A stretch of 22,450 nt of DNA, taken from contig JAUWNS010000016.1 of NCBI GenBank assembly GCA_030612485.1, positions 1 to 22,450 on the forward strand, written 5' to 3'. Positions 7,836 through 15,867 of the stretch are shown piece by piece. The stretch's first letter is position 1. Each line of letters begins with the position of its first letter. The position numbers and the translations under genes were made by a program. This DNA comes from Candidatus Bipolaricaulota bacterium (GTDB lineage: Bacteria > Bipolaricaulota > Bipolaricaulia > UBA7950 > UBA9294). The notes below the pieces were generated by a model. It did no database searches. It saw nothing but the letters and a program-made list of their open reading frames with translations, and had not been told where the DNA came from.

Positions 7836-8659
7836 GAATGCACCCTGTAAAAAAGGTCCTGTTACACCTGTTCGTCGTCCTGTTCATGCTCCTCCTTGCC
7901 TTTCCGATGGTCTTTCTCCTGTTCAATTCGTTGAAGACGGAACAGGGAATCGTTGCCTCCCCAATAGGGTTTCCCAGGGAAGCGACGCTTGCCAACTACC
8001 GGGAGGTCTTCACCGAGTCGAGCTTCCTCACGAACTTCAAGAACAGCAGTATCGTTGCCATGGCGACCGTCCTCCTCTCCATCATCGTCTCTACGCCGGC
8101 CGGATACGCCCTGTCGCGGTTCAAGTTCCGTGGGCGGACCATCTTTTCGATGTGGCTCCTCGCCACGCAATCCTTCCCCGGGATTATCATGGTCCTGGGG
8201 CTGTTCGCCGTGCTCAAGACCTACCACCTGTTGAATACCCTTCCGGGCCTCGTCATCATGTACACCAGTTTCAGTATGCCGTTCAGCATCTGGCTCCTCA
8301 AGGGATACTTCGACAAGATCCCAGTCGCACTGGAGGAGGCTGCACGCATCGATGGGTGCAGCCGGGCTGAATCGCTCGTCAAGATCGTCCTCCCCCTTTC
8401 AGTCCCCGGGCTACTGGCGGTAGGTACGTTCTCCCTCCTCCTTTCATGGAACGAGTTTTTCTTCGCTCTCGTAATCATGCGCGATAACGCGCACTACACA
8501 CTTCCCGTCTTCCTGGCGCGGTTCATGGGCTCGGGCGGGGTAGTGCGGTGGGGCCCGTTGAGCGCGGCGGCACTAATGGCGTGCATCCCCGTCTTGATCC
8601 TGTTCATGCTGGGGCAGAAGTACCTCGTCTCCGGCCTCACAGGTGGGGCGATCAAGTGA
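7832..8659 (+). CDS. ABC transporter permease, MalG/UgpE type
   Basis: This is the second permease of the importer, 275 residues with six predicted membrane helices (first about 10-32). The EAA loop is EEAARIDGCSRAESLVKIVL (168-187), and the C-terminus ends in the usual QKYLVSGLTGGAIK. The reading frame is open much further upstream, but ATG 7832 is chosen: it overlaps the stop of the first permease as ATGA and has GGGAGGT at 7819-7825, 6 bases away. The N-terminus from this start matches the family. Confidence 0.95.
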   Translation: MRMHPVKKVLLHLFVVLFMLLLAFPMVFLLFNSLKTEQGIVASPIGFPREATLANYREVFTESSFLTNFKNSSIVAMATVLLSIIVSTPAGYALSRFKFRGRTIFSMWLLATQSFPGIIMVLGLFAVLKTYHLLNTLPGLVIMYTSFSMPFSIWLLKGYFDKIPVALEEAARIDGCSRAESLVKIVLPLSVPGLLAVGTFSLLLSWNEFFFALVIMRDNAHYTLPVFLARFMGSGGVVRWGPLSAAALMACIPVLILFMLGQKYLVSGLTGGAIK

Positions 8660-9663
8660 TCCCTATCGGTCGATCCGGCCTGGTTGCTAACCTTGGGGCA
8701 GGAGCCGGCGAGGAGAAGATTCGTATGTTCCTCTCCCTTCTCCTCCCTAAGTTACGAGGAATTCCGCTCCTTGTAGTCCGTGGAACACCCGTTGCGGCCA
8801 TCGCTGATAGCGTGGGGATAAGCGTTGAAAACGTCGAATCACAGATCGGCTCAGGCTTCACCCGCGTGACCAGTGCGGTCGAAGCGATGCTAGATGCACG
8901 TGTGGAGAGCGTGATCGGGATTGGGGGGGACGGAACGCTTGCCGCCATCGCCAATACGATCATCGACCACGGAGGTTCGGCGCACCTCCTGGGGATCGGT
9001 GCCGGCTCCTCCAACGTGGGACCGCTCGTGACGGTGCGTGGAGAGGACCTAGAAAGGCTCGATCTTTCTCGCCTCGTGGAGAAGTCGATCCACGGGATCG
9101 AGGTGCAGGTGAAGAACGAGCCCACGGGGATCGCGTTCAACGATGTGACCTTAAGCAACCTCTTCTTTGGAACAAAAGATGGAACACGTGTCGACCTCGA
9201 CGCCCGCGCAATGCTCAATGGGGTTCGGCAGGAGACCCGACCGTGCTCGGTCTGTGGTAAGGAAACGAGGATCTACAAGAACGGCGCGCTCATGATAGAC
9301 GCGCAGGATACGCCGATCGGGCAGATCATCGCCTCCCCGATCAACGATCCGCTTTCATACAGCGGCAAGGCGATCAGCGGCCTGATCTGCTGGGGCCCAT
9401 ACCTGGGAAAGGAAGGGGTGCTCACCGCGGCAAGTGCCGTCTTGATTCGGACGCAGATCGATCAGGCGGACCTCGTGGCTGTCGAACCGCTCTTCCTTCG
9501 CCAGGTCAGCTTCGGCGACGGGGACACGATCGAGATAGTGGGATTAGAGAGCGGTGCTGTCGTCATCCTGGATGGGAACCCCACCCGTGCACTATCACCA
9601 GACGATCGTGTGACGCTTCACCTCGGACGGTCCCTCCTCCGCGCGTACAGAAGAATGCTCTAG
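8656..9663 (+). CDS. ATP-NAD kinase-like protein (COG3199/AcoX type)
   Basis: This is a 335-residue protein of the NAD kinase/diacylglycerol kinase superfamily. The signature GGDGT is at 90-94 within VIGIGGDGTLAAIAN, followed by a glycine-rich GIGAGSSNVGP (113-123) and FNDVTLSNLF (161-170). CSVC (197-200) is a possible small metal site. GTG 8656 is chosen because it overlaps the permease stop (GTGA) and leads straight into the conserved N-terminus GRSGLVANLGAGAG; longer readings run through the permease gene. It may phosphorylate NAD or another small metabolite using ATP or polyphosphate. Its place next to Ftr and Mch homologues could reflect an NADP need or phosphorylation of the pathway's own substrate. 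Confidence 0.8.
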   Translation: MIPIGRSGLVANLGAGAGEEKIRMFLSLLLPKLRGIPLLVVRGTPVAAIADSVGISVENVESQIGSGFTRVTSAVEAMLDARVESVIGIGGDGTLAAIANTIIDHGGSAHLLGIGAGSSNVGPLVTVRGEDLERLDLSRLVEKSIHGIEVQVKNEPTGIAFNDVTLSNLFFGTKDGTRVDLDARAMLNGVRQETRPCSVCGKETRIYKNGALMIDAQDTPIGQIIASPINDPLSYSGKAISGLICWGPYLGKEGVLTAASAVLIRTQIDQADLVAVEPLFLRQVSFGDGDTIEIVGLESGAVVILDGNPTRALSPDDRVTLHLGRSLLRAYRRML

Positions 9664-9679
9664 CAAAAAAGGAGAAAGA

Positions 9680-10591
9680 TTGCTCTACAAGAATATTGAG
9701 CTAGAAGAGGCGACCTGCGAGTGCACGGATGTACACCTCTGCCGCGTCCTCCTCACCGCTCTCTCAGAGCGGGTGGCGTTGCAAGAGGCGACTTACTTGT
9801 CCGGGTTCTCCGTCATCACCGCGGCCCCACTCCAGGCGTGCGTTGAGGGGAGGGTCGCTCCGACAGAGACTCTGGATGGACGCCCCGGCGTCCTTATCCA
9901 GTTCAACGCGCCGACGGAGATCGGGATGGAAGCATTTCGCAAGGCTCTACTCGACCGGCTGTACATTCTCCCTCACCTTCCAACTTGCTCACTCTTCGAC
10001 GCGACCCCTGCAGGGAGGAGCGGAGAGACGGTCGAGATCGGTGAACACCTGCGACGGTGGGGGGATGGGTTCGAGGTAAAGACGACGCTAGGGGAGCGCA
10101 AGGTGATCCGCCTCCCGATCATGACCGGGGACATGATGATCGAGAGGAGATGCCATGTCATCACCGGGATGGATGGAGTGATCGAGGTCTTCGCGCAGAA
10201 CGCGGCGTCGTGTCTCATCGCGGCGCAAGAGGCGTCCGATCGGATATTCCACGACACCCATGGCGTCGCGCTCTTCAACTACCCACTCGGCGGGATCAGC
10301 GGGGCAAAGGTGGGAGGGATCAACTATCGCGAGGAAGGAGTGACGACCAACGAGCCCTACTGTCCCACCCTGCGAAGTGAAGTGAGCGAGACGAAGATCC
10401 CGGACGGAGCCACGGCGGTTATCGAGTTCCCGCTCATCGGACTGGGGATAGAGGAGATCAAGGCAGGATTACGTGTGGCGATCGACGCATTCGCTGCAAC
10501 TCCGGGGGTGATGCGCATCACAGCCCCCTCGTTCGGGGGAGAGTGGGGGAAGCATCAGCTCTACCTTCCCGATGTAGTTAGCGAGCGATAG
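9680..10591 (+). CDS. ftr: Formylmethanofuran:H4MPT formyltransferase homologue (Ftr)
   Basis: Ftr moves a formyl group between methanofuran and N5 of tetrahydromethanopterin. This protein (303 residues; archaeal Ftr about 297) matches the family along its whole length: CRVLLTALSERVALQEA, TLDGRPGVLIQF (64-75), ALLDR and SLFDATP, NEPYCPT (224-230) and the C-terminal PGVMRITAPSFGGEWGKHQL. E249 in VIEFPLIGL aligns by eye with the glutamate (Glu245, from memory) proposed as catalytic in Methanopyrus Ftr. It starts at TTG 9680 with GGAG (9671-9674) five bases upstream. No Fwd/Fmd or FhcABC subunit is adjacent. It was probably only a few bases from the Mch gene before a repeat element inserted between them. 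A changed substrate is possible. Confidence 0.85.
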   Translation: MLYKNIELEEATCECTDVHLCRVLLTALSERVALQEATYLSGFSVITAAPLQACVEGRVAPTETLDGRPGVLIQFNAPTEIGMEAFRKALLDRLYILPHLPTCSLFDATPAGRSGETVEIGEHLRRWGDGFEVKTTLGERKVIRLPIMTGDMMIERRCHVITGMDGVIEVFAQNAASCLIAAQEASDRIFHDTHGVALFNYPLGGISGAKVGGINYREEGVTTNEPYCPTLRSEVSETKIPDGATAVIEFPLIGLGIEEIKAGLRVAIDAFAATPGVMRITAPSFGGEWGKHQLYLPDVVSER

Positions 10592-10593
10592 AT

Positions 10594-10982
10594 AATATGA
10601 TTCCTCACGTTCAAGGTGAGGGAACCTAGAGAAGGAGTCAAGAGATGAGTCTCTCACCGAAGAGCAAAGAGGGGGAGACTCGGGGACACGGAGACGCGAA
10701 GAGTGAAAACCAATATCCCTTCGCAATCTTTGCGGCTTGAGTGAGTGTAACGAACGGGCGAGAGAAAAAAGATCGTATCTCGCAAAGTCGCAAAGACGCA
10801 GAGAAGAACAGAAGACAGGAAAAATGACTGAAAACGAGATAAGAGAGATTGTCGTTGTCACTGCGGTCTCGTCTCACCGAGATAGATCTCAGCTTTGGTT
10901 TTACGTACAGGAGTATCTCGAGAGGAGTTCCTCCTATAACCATCCCTTACCTTGCCTTAAGCGTGAGGAGCCGACAATATGA
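10594..10982. mobile_element. MITE-like element with 7-base direct repeats, between ftr and mch
   Basis: AATATGA occurs at 10594-10600 and again at 10976-10982, flanking a 375-base segment (10601-10975) with no plausible gene. The segment ends are imperfect inverted repeats: 10601-10625 (TTCCTCACGTTCAAGG...) against 10945-10970 (...CCTTAAGCGTGAGGA), about 18 of 26 matching. Its left half (10601-10771) is homologous in reverse orientation to 18484-18631. The right end supplies TGAGGAG (10964-10970), the apparent ribosome site of the mch homologue, whose ATG lies in the right direct repeat. Removing the element would leave the two genes about 5 bases apart. Confidence 0.6.
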
Positions 10983-11956
10983 ACAGGCTGAACCTCGACT
11001 CGAGACAACAATCAAGCATCGCCCGGCAATGTAACGGACTTGTGAGTACGTTGATCGAACGTGCGTGGGAGTACGGCCTTGTTGTTCAGACCCTTCCGTG
11101 TGGGGCCACGCTGATCGATGCTGGTGTCAATGTTGTCGGGTCATTTGCGGCGGGGTTGAGCTTGATCGAGATCTGCCACGGCGGGCTCGCTAACGCCTCG
11201 CTCGGTCTCACCGATATCGGAGGGTTCCTCCTCCCGCAGGTCACTGTCGAATCTTTTCGCCCCACCATCTCTACGTACGGATTGCAGGCCTCCTACCCGT
11301 TGAGCACGGATGAGCCAGGGGTTCGTCTCTCCGGCCCGATCCGCTTGTACCTCGATGGAGCGGTAGTAATGGAGAATCCAGCCGCGATCGCGGTCATCGA
11401 GTCCGATCACCTCCTTGATGACGAATTTGCACTCGCGCTCGCCGAGCGAAGCAATCTCTCCCCACAATCTCTAACCCTGATCGTCGTTCCGGGGTGGAGT
11501 GTGGTTGGAGCGGTACAGATTGCGGGGCGGGTGAACGAAAGCGTCATCTTCACCCTGGAAGAGAGCTTGAAAGTTGATTCACGCAAGGTCAAACATATGA
11601 TCGGACAGGCGCCTGTCTGTCCGGTAAGCCAGATCGATTCTCCTGAAGAGAAGCGTCCCTATCCCGATGATTTCATCCACTACGCTGGGGAGGTTGTCCT
11701 CACCCTCCTTGCCTCCCCGGAGGATGATCTGGAGCGCCTTGCACACCTGCTCTCCTTTGCATCGACCTCGATCTACGGGAGCCTCTTTCACGACGTCTTG
11801 GCCGTGGCAGGCGGGATCTTCGAGGCAATCCCTGATCTCATCCACATCAACAAGCCTGCACAGGTCACTATTGAGGATCTTTCCACCGGCCGAGCGGCCC
11901 ATGCCGGGGTGAAGGACGTCGCGCTTTTGACTTCCCTCCTAGGAGGAGCACGATGA
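10979..11956 (+). CDS. mch: Methenyl-H4MPT cyclohydrolase homologue (Mch), divergent
   Basis: Mch hydrolyses methenyl-tetrahydromethanopterin to N5-formyl-H4MPT. This 325-residue protein matches the family in GATLIDAGVNVVGSFAAGL (42-60), an SGP motif (118-120), AVIESDHLLDDEF (138-150), VVPGWSVVGAVQIAGRVNES (169-188) and the C-terminal VTIEDLSTGRAAHAG (296-310). R184-x-x-E187 fits the Arg/Glu pair of archaeal Mch active sites. The lysine expected before the SGP motif is missing: the first lysine of the protein is K198. The start ATG has TGAGGAG 8 bases upstream, supplied by the inserted element. Its stop overlaps the amidohydrolase ATG by four bases. It may act on H4MPT derivatives or on another cyclic amidine; the divergence favours caution. 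Confidence 0.82.
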   Translation: MNRLNLDSRQQSSIARQCNGLVSTLIERAWEYGLVVQTLPCGATLIDAGVNVVGSFAAGLSLIEICHGGLANASLGLTDIGGFLLPQVTVESFRPTISTYGLQASYPLSTDEPGVRLSGPIRLYLDGAVVMENPAAIAVIESDHLLDDEFALALAERSNLSPQSLTLIVVPGWSVVGAVQIAGRVNESVIFTLEESLKVDSRKVKHMIGQAPVCPVSQIDSPEEKRPYPDDFIHYAGEVVLTLLASPEDDLERLAHLLSFASTSIYGSLFHDVLAVAGGIFEAIPDLIHINKPAQVTIEDLSTGRAAHAGVKDVALLTSLLGGAR

Positions 11957-13308
11957 AGACAAATGACACAGGGAAGCAAATGATCGTCATCGAGAAAATC
12001 TCTACCCTTGTGCGTGATGAAACGCGCGTGGAACACGATGTGGACCTCTTGATCGAGGGAAATCGTATCGAGAAGATCGGCCGCGTCACTCCGCAGGAGA
12101 TCGGTCCCAGAGCCACCGTCCTCAACGGGTGTGGGCGGATCGTCATCCCAGGGCTTGTCAACGCGCATACGCACCTCTACCAGTCGATGCTCAAGGGACG
12201 GCGCGACGACCTCTCGCTCGTCTCGTGGTGTGAAGATGTCACCTTCCCCTTCGTACGTAATGTCCTCGATCGGCTGAAAAGCGGTAGGAGCGATGAGATC
12301 GGTTACCTCTGGTCGATCCTCGGGACGACCGAGATGATCAGAAACGGGATCACTTCGTTCGTCGACATGGACATGAACTTGCGCGGAATTCCGCAGGCGT
12401 GGTGCGACATCGGTATCCGCGGTATCGCCGCGATGAGCATGGTCGATCAGTGGGTTCCGGACGACCTAATGGTTGGCTTAGCACAGATACAGGAGAATAC
12501 CCTGGGGCTTATCGAAAACTGGCATCAAACCCCGCGGGAGGATCCACTAGTACAGGTCTTCCTCGGGCCGTCCGCCCCGTTCACCTGCAGTGAAAAACTC
12601 CTTCATTGGATCATGGAGACCGCTGAGAAATACGACTTGGGGATCCAGACACACGTCTCGGAGACGGTCTGGGAGGTGGAACAGTCCCTCAAGACCACCG
12701 GAAGACGCCCCCTGGAGTACTTGGAGTCGATCGGTTTTCTCTCCCGTCCGATTCTGGCTGTCCACGGTGTACACCTGAACAACGAAGAGATCGAGCTTGC
12801 CAAGGAGCATTCGGTGACCGTGGTCTACAACCCCAAGAGCAACATGAAACTCGGAAGCGGGATCGCCCCGATCGTGCAGATGCGCCGGGTTGGAGTCGAG
12901 GTCGCACTAGGGACCGACGGGGCTGCATCCAACGACCTTCTCGATCTGTTCGAGGAGATGCGGACCGGGGTTCTCCTCCAGAAGGTTGCGACAAGGGATC
13001 CGACGGCTCTCGGTGCGCGGGAGATCTTCCGTAGCGCCACCGCGGTGGGAGCGGCAGCCTGCCGGATCGATGCGGGTACTCTCGACGAGGGAAGGCTTGC
13101 CGACCTCGTCCTGATCGATCCCTCCGAGCCCCACCTGTTCAACCTGGGCGATGCAATCGTCCCCTCCCTTGTCTACTGTGCGAAAGGGAGCGATGTCGAG
13201 ACGGTGATCATCAACGGGCGGGTAGTAATGCGTGATCGAGTTATCGTGACAATCGATGAGAAAGCCCTTCTCAAGGAGGCTAAGAAAGTGGGTGAAACAT
13301 ATGCATAG
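11953..13308 (+). CDS. ATZ/TRZ-type amidohydrolase (SAH/MTA deaminase-like)
   Basis: This is a cytoplasmic metal-dependent hydrolase or deaminase of 451 residues in the amidohydrolase superfamily. The metal and catalytic residues are intact: H72 and H74 (NAHTHL), H234 and E237 (THVSET), H271 (VHGVHL) and D322 in LGTDGAASND. This pattern is that of the mononuclear deaminases acting on guanine, cytosine, triazines and S-adenosylhomocysteine/methylthioadenosine. It is not the carbamylated-lysine pattern of FhcA/FwdA. The ATG overlaps the Mch stop, with AGGAGG 6 bases upstream. It could remove an amino or formyl-type group from the imported heterocycle. Because it directly follows Ftr and Mch it might stand in for the missing formylmethanofuran hydrolase, but I rate that lower. 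Confidence 0.88.
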   Translation: MKTNDTGKQMIVIEKISTLVRDETRVEHDVDLLIEGNRIEKIGRVTPQEIGPRATVLNGCGRIVIPGLVNAHTHLYQSMLKGRRDDLSLVSWCEDVTFPFVRNVLDRLKSGRSDEIGYLWSILGTTEMIRNGITSFVDMDMNLRGIPQAWCDIGIRGIAAMSMVDQWVPDDLMVGLAQIQENTLGLIENWHQTPREDPLVQVFLGPSAPFTCSEKLLHWIMETAEKYDLGIQTHVSETVWEVEQSLKTTGRRPLEYLESIGFLSRPILAVHGVHLNNEEIELAKEHSVTVVYNPKSNMKLGSGIAPIVQMRRVGVEVALGTDGAASNDLLDLFEEMRTGVLLQKVATRDPTALGAREIFRSATAVGAAACRIDAGTLDEGRLADLVLIDPSEPHLFNLGDAIVPSLVYCAKGSDVETVIINGRVVMRDRVIVTIDEKALLKEAKKVGETYA

Positions 13309-14719
13309 CGATATCAAGGAAGAGCTTGTCGCGATCGTCGGCGAGCGGTACGTCACCGCTTCTATGGTGGATAGGATCTGCTATTCGCGTGATTGCGGCC
13401 CGGATAAGGCGGGGATCCCGGATGTGGTGGTCCGTCCTGGATCGACGGATGAGGTGGCCGCGATCGTTCGTCTCGCGAACGAGGCAAAGAGACCGATCTA
13501 TACGCGGGGCCGCGGAACGACCTTCCTCGGGAGCGGTGTCAAGGATGGGGTGATCCTCATCGAGACGACCCGTATGAATCGAATAGAGCAAGTCGATCTT
13601 CAGGCCGGCTCCGTCACTGCGCAGGCAGGAGCGATCTGGCACGGGATCGATCAACACCTGCACAAGCTGGGACGAGAGCTCGCTGTTCCCGGCGGCGGTG
13701 GACTCTTCTCGTGCACCATAGGCGGGACTGTCGCGGTCAACGCCATTCCACACGGAGCGACGGAGTACGGGATGACAGCGGACCACGTCCTTGCCCTTGA
13801 GGTGGTCCTTCCCGACGGGAGGGTGATCCAGACCGGGTCAGCGGCGAATCCGAATTCGGAACCAATCGAACGAAACGCGAACGGGCCCGATCTTGCCGGC
13901 CTGTTCATGGGGTCCTATGGGATCCTTGGGATCATCACCAAGGTGACCTACCGCATCCGACCGATCCCGGAGACAGAACTCTTCGCGTTCTATGCCTTCG
14001 ATGACTACCAGAACGCGATCGATGCCGCGTGCGGCATTCAGATGCGCGAGGCAGCGACGTTCATCGTCGGTATGTTCGGCGGGCCCAAGCCCGCAGGAGT
14101 GGAGGGTGATGGGTTCCTTCACCTGATCGTCCGTGATCGCGCCACCGCTGCCCGTGAGCGACTCCGTGAGGCCGAAGCAATCTGCGAGGCGCATCGCGGA
14201 TGCCCCACTTCGGCGGAGGGAACGCGTCACTACTGGGAGGAGCACATGTACTCCTGGCTGCGGAACACCGCTCCTGGTCCGTACTACAGCGATCGACCGT
14301 ACTTCTGTCCCGAGGTGGCCGGTTTCGTCTCCACTCAGGGGTTGAAGAAGGCGGTCCGCCTCTTTCGTGACTTACGGGAAGAGCGTGACGCGGAATTCAC
14401 CAAATACGGGATCCGCGTGAAGGGGTTGGATGCGTACTTCTCCCGTAACGGAGCGTACCTGTGGATCGACACCCTCTACGATGAGCGGCGGGACGACGCG
14501 TGGGAATATGGGATGAAGTTACGTGGCGACATCGCGGAGATCATGTTCACAGAGGGTGCGATGAGCCCGGGCGGCCTGGGGGCGGGAGTCTCCCCTTATA
14601 TCATGCCCAAGCTTGGTGAGACCTTCGAACTGTTCAAGAAGCTCAAGAGTGCGATGGATCCGAATGGTATCTTGAACCCCGACCTTCTCTTTCCCACAGG
14701 AGTGAAACATGAAGCTTGA
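13301..14719 (+). CDS. FAD-linked oxidase, GlcD/D-lactate dehydrogenase type
   Basis: This is a 472-residue flavoprotein of the FAD-binding type 4 family. Residues about 40-220 form the PCMH FAD-binding domain (VVVRPGSTDEVAAIVRLAN, AVPGGGGLFSCTIGGTVAVN, DLAGLFMGSYGILGIIT), and the C-terminal cap ends DPNGILNPDLLFPTG, as in glycolate oxidase GlcD. It probably oxidises a 2-hydroxyacid or a similar substrate and passes electrons to the Fe-S protein encoded next. ATG 13301 overlaps the amidohydrolase stop by 8 bases; GTG 13292 in frame is an alternative start. The frame is open further upstream into the amidohydrolase gene, but that part does not resemble the family. There is no GlcE gene. Confidence 0.9.
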   Translation: MHSDIKEELVAIVGERYVTASMVDRICYSRDCGPDKAGIPDVVVRPGSTDEVAAIVRLANEAKRPIYTRGRGTTFLGSGVKDGVILIETTRMNRIEQVDLQAGSVTAQAGAIWHGIDQHLHKLGRELAVPGGGGLFSCTIGGTVAVNAIPHGATEYGMTADHVLALEVVLPDGRVIQTGSAANPNSEPIERNANGPDLAGLFMGSYGILGIITKVTYRIRPIPETELFAFYAFDDYQNAIDAACGIQMREAATFIVGMFGGPKPAGVEGDGFLHLIVRDRATAARERLREAEAICEAHRGCPTSAEGTRHYWEEHMYSWLRNTAPGPYYSDRPYFCPEVAGFVSTQGLKKAVRLFRDLREERDAEFTKYGIRVKGLDAYFSRNGAYLWIDTLYDERRDDAWEYGMKLRGDIAEIMFTEGAMSPGGLGAGVSPYIMPKLGETFELFKKLKSAMDPNGILNPDLLFPTGVKHEA

Positions 14720-15851
14720 GAAATACAGAGATCAGATCTACAGTTGTCTCCGCTGTGCATTCTGCTTTGATCAAGAGCAGGGGGAGGGAAAGAAGATCTG
14801 CCCGCCGTACGCGACGTACGGGCTCGAATCCTATGGGGCGAGGGGAAAGCTCGCCATTGCGCGCGCCTTGATCGACAAGGAGATCGAATATAGCAACGAA
14901 GTCGTAGAGCGCATCTTCTCCTGCACCGACTGCGAGGCCTGTCAAGAGCAGTGCTTCAAGTATCTTCCGCTCGCTGATATCTATGCAGCGATGAAGGAGG
15001 ATATGGCAGACCAAGGCCTGTTGCCATCCGGTTTTGCCGATGTGCTCGCACAGGTGGATGAGTTCGGAAACCCTTACCGCAAGTTGCAGGAGAAGCGGTT
15101 TGCTTGGCTTCCCAATAAGGAGCGGGTCGACAAGGAGGCAGATGTACTGTTCTTTGTTGGGTGCACCACCGCCTACCTACGGCGCGGGATCGCGCGTGGC
15201 GCGTATCAGGTTCTCGACAAGTTGGGGATCGATTTTACACTTCTCGGGGACGAGCGATGTTGCGGCCATCCCTATATTGCAGCGGGAAAGATGGATCAGG
15301 CAAGAAAGACGACCGCGGCCAATCTGGAAGCGATCGAGCACTTTGGGATAAAAACGATCGTCTTCGCCTGCCCGGGGTGCCTGCGCACCTTCAAGGAAGA
15401 TATGCCGCGGCTCCTTGGAAAGCCTCTCCCGTTTGAGACCATGCACTTGAGTGAGTTTCTTACTGATGAGCTCGCGAAACACCCGGTTCAGTTGAAGAAG
15501 ACATCCCGCGTCGTCACCTATCACGATCCCTGCAATCTTGGGCGGCACATGGGAATCTACGAACCACCGCGGGATTTAATTGAGGCGATCCCCGGGGTCA
15601 GGCTGCTGGAGATGCCTCGCAACCGCGACAATTCCTTCTGTTGCGGAAACGGTGGGTTCGTCCGCTACGACTATGAAGATATGTCCGTGGAGAGTGAGCT
15701 CGATCGGTTTGCCGAGGCGGAAGCGACTGGAGCGGACGCGATCGTGAGCGCGTGCCCGGCATGTCAGAGTGGGTTGCTCGATGCCAAGAGCAAGGCAGGA
15801 TCGAAGATGGAAGTCCTTGACATCCTTGAACTTTTTGCCAAAGCGCTCTAA
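14709..15851 (+). CDS. Fe-S oxidoreductase, GlcF/CCG-domain type
   Basis: This is the 380-residue electron-transfer partner of the FAD oxidase. The N-terminus carries two [4Fe-4S] clusters: C13, C16, C19 and C31, then C72, C75, C78 and C82. Two cysteine-rich CCG domains follow, with VLFFVGCTT...ERCCGHP and YHDPCNLGRH...SFCCGNGG, as in GlcF and heterodisulfide-reductase-like proteins. Its start overlaps the oxidase stop by 11 bases, so the two are translationally coupled. The electron acceptor is unknown; quinone or a soluble carrier are the usual options. No membrane segment is seen, so any membrane link would need another protein. Confidence 0.92.
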   Translation: MKLEKYRDQIYSCLRCAFCFDQEQGEGKKICPPYATYGLESYGARGKLAIARALIDKEIEYSNEVVERIFSCTDCEACQEQCFKYLPLADIYAAMKEDMADQGLLPSGFADVLAQVDEFGNPYRKLQEKRFAWLPNKERVDKEADVLFFVGCTTAYLRRGIARGAYQVLDKLGIDFTLLGDERCCGHPYIAAGKMDQARKTTAANLEAIEHFGIKTIVFACPGCLRTFKEDMPRLLGKPLPFETMHLSEFLTDELAKHPVQLKKTSRVVTYHDPCNLGRHMGIYEPPRDLIEAIPGVRLLEMPRNRDNSFCCGNGGFVRYDYEDMSVESELDRFAEAEATGADAIVSACPACQSGLLDAKSKAGSKMEVLDILELFAKAL

Positions 15852-15867
15852 GAGAAGCGAGGTATAG

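Noticed and set aside
10737..10982. 81-codon + strand frame between the ftr and mch homologues
   Set aside because: It lies within the repeat element, is full of repeat words (CGCAAAG), has low-complexity charged sequence, lacks a ribosome site and runs into the mch start.
11953..13308. Amidohydrolase considered as the FhcA/FwdA formylmethanofuran subunit
   Set aside because: Its motifs (THVSET, LGTDGAASND) are those of ATZ/TRZ deaminases, and the carbamylated-lysine binuclear pattern was not found.
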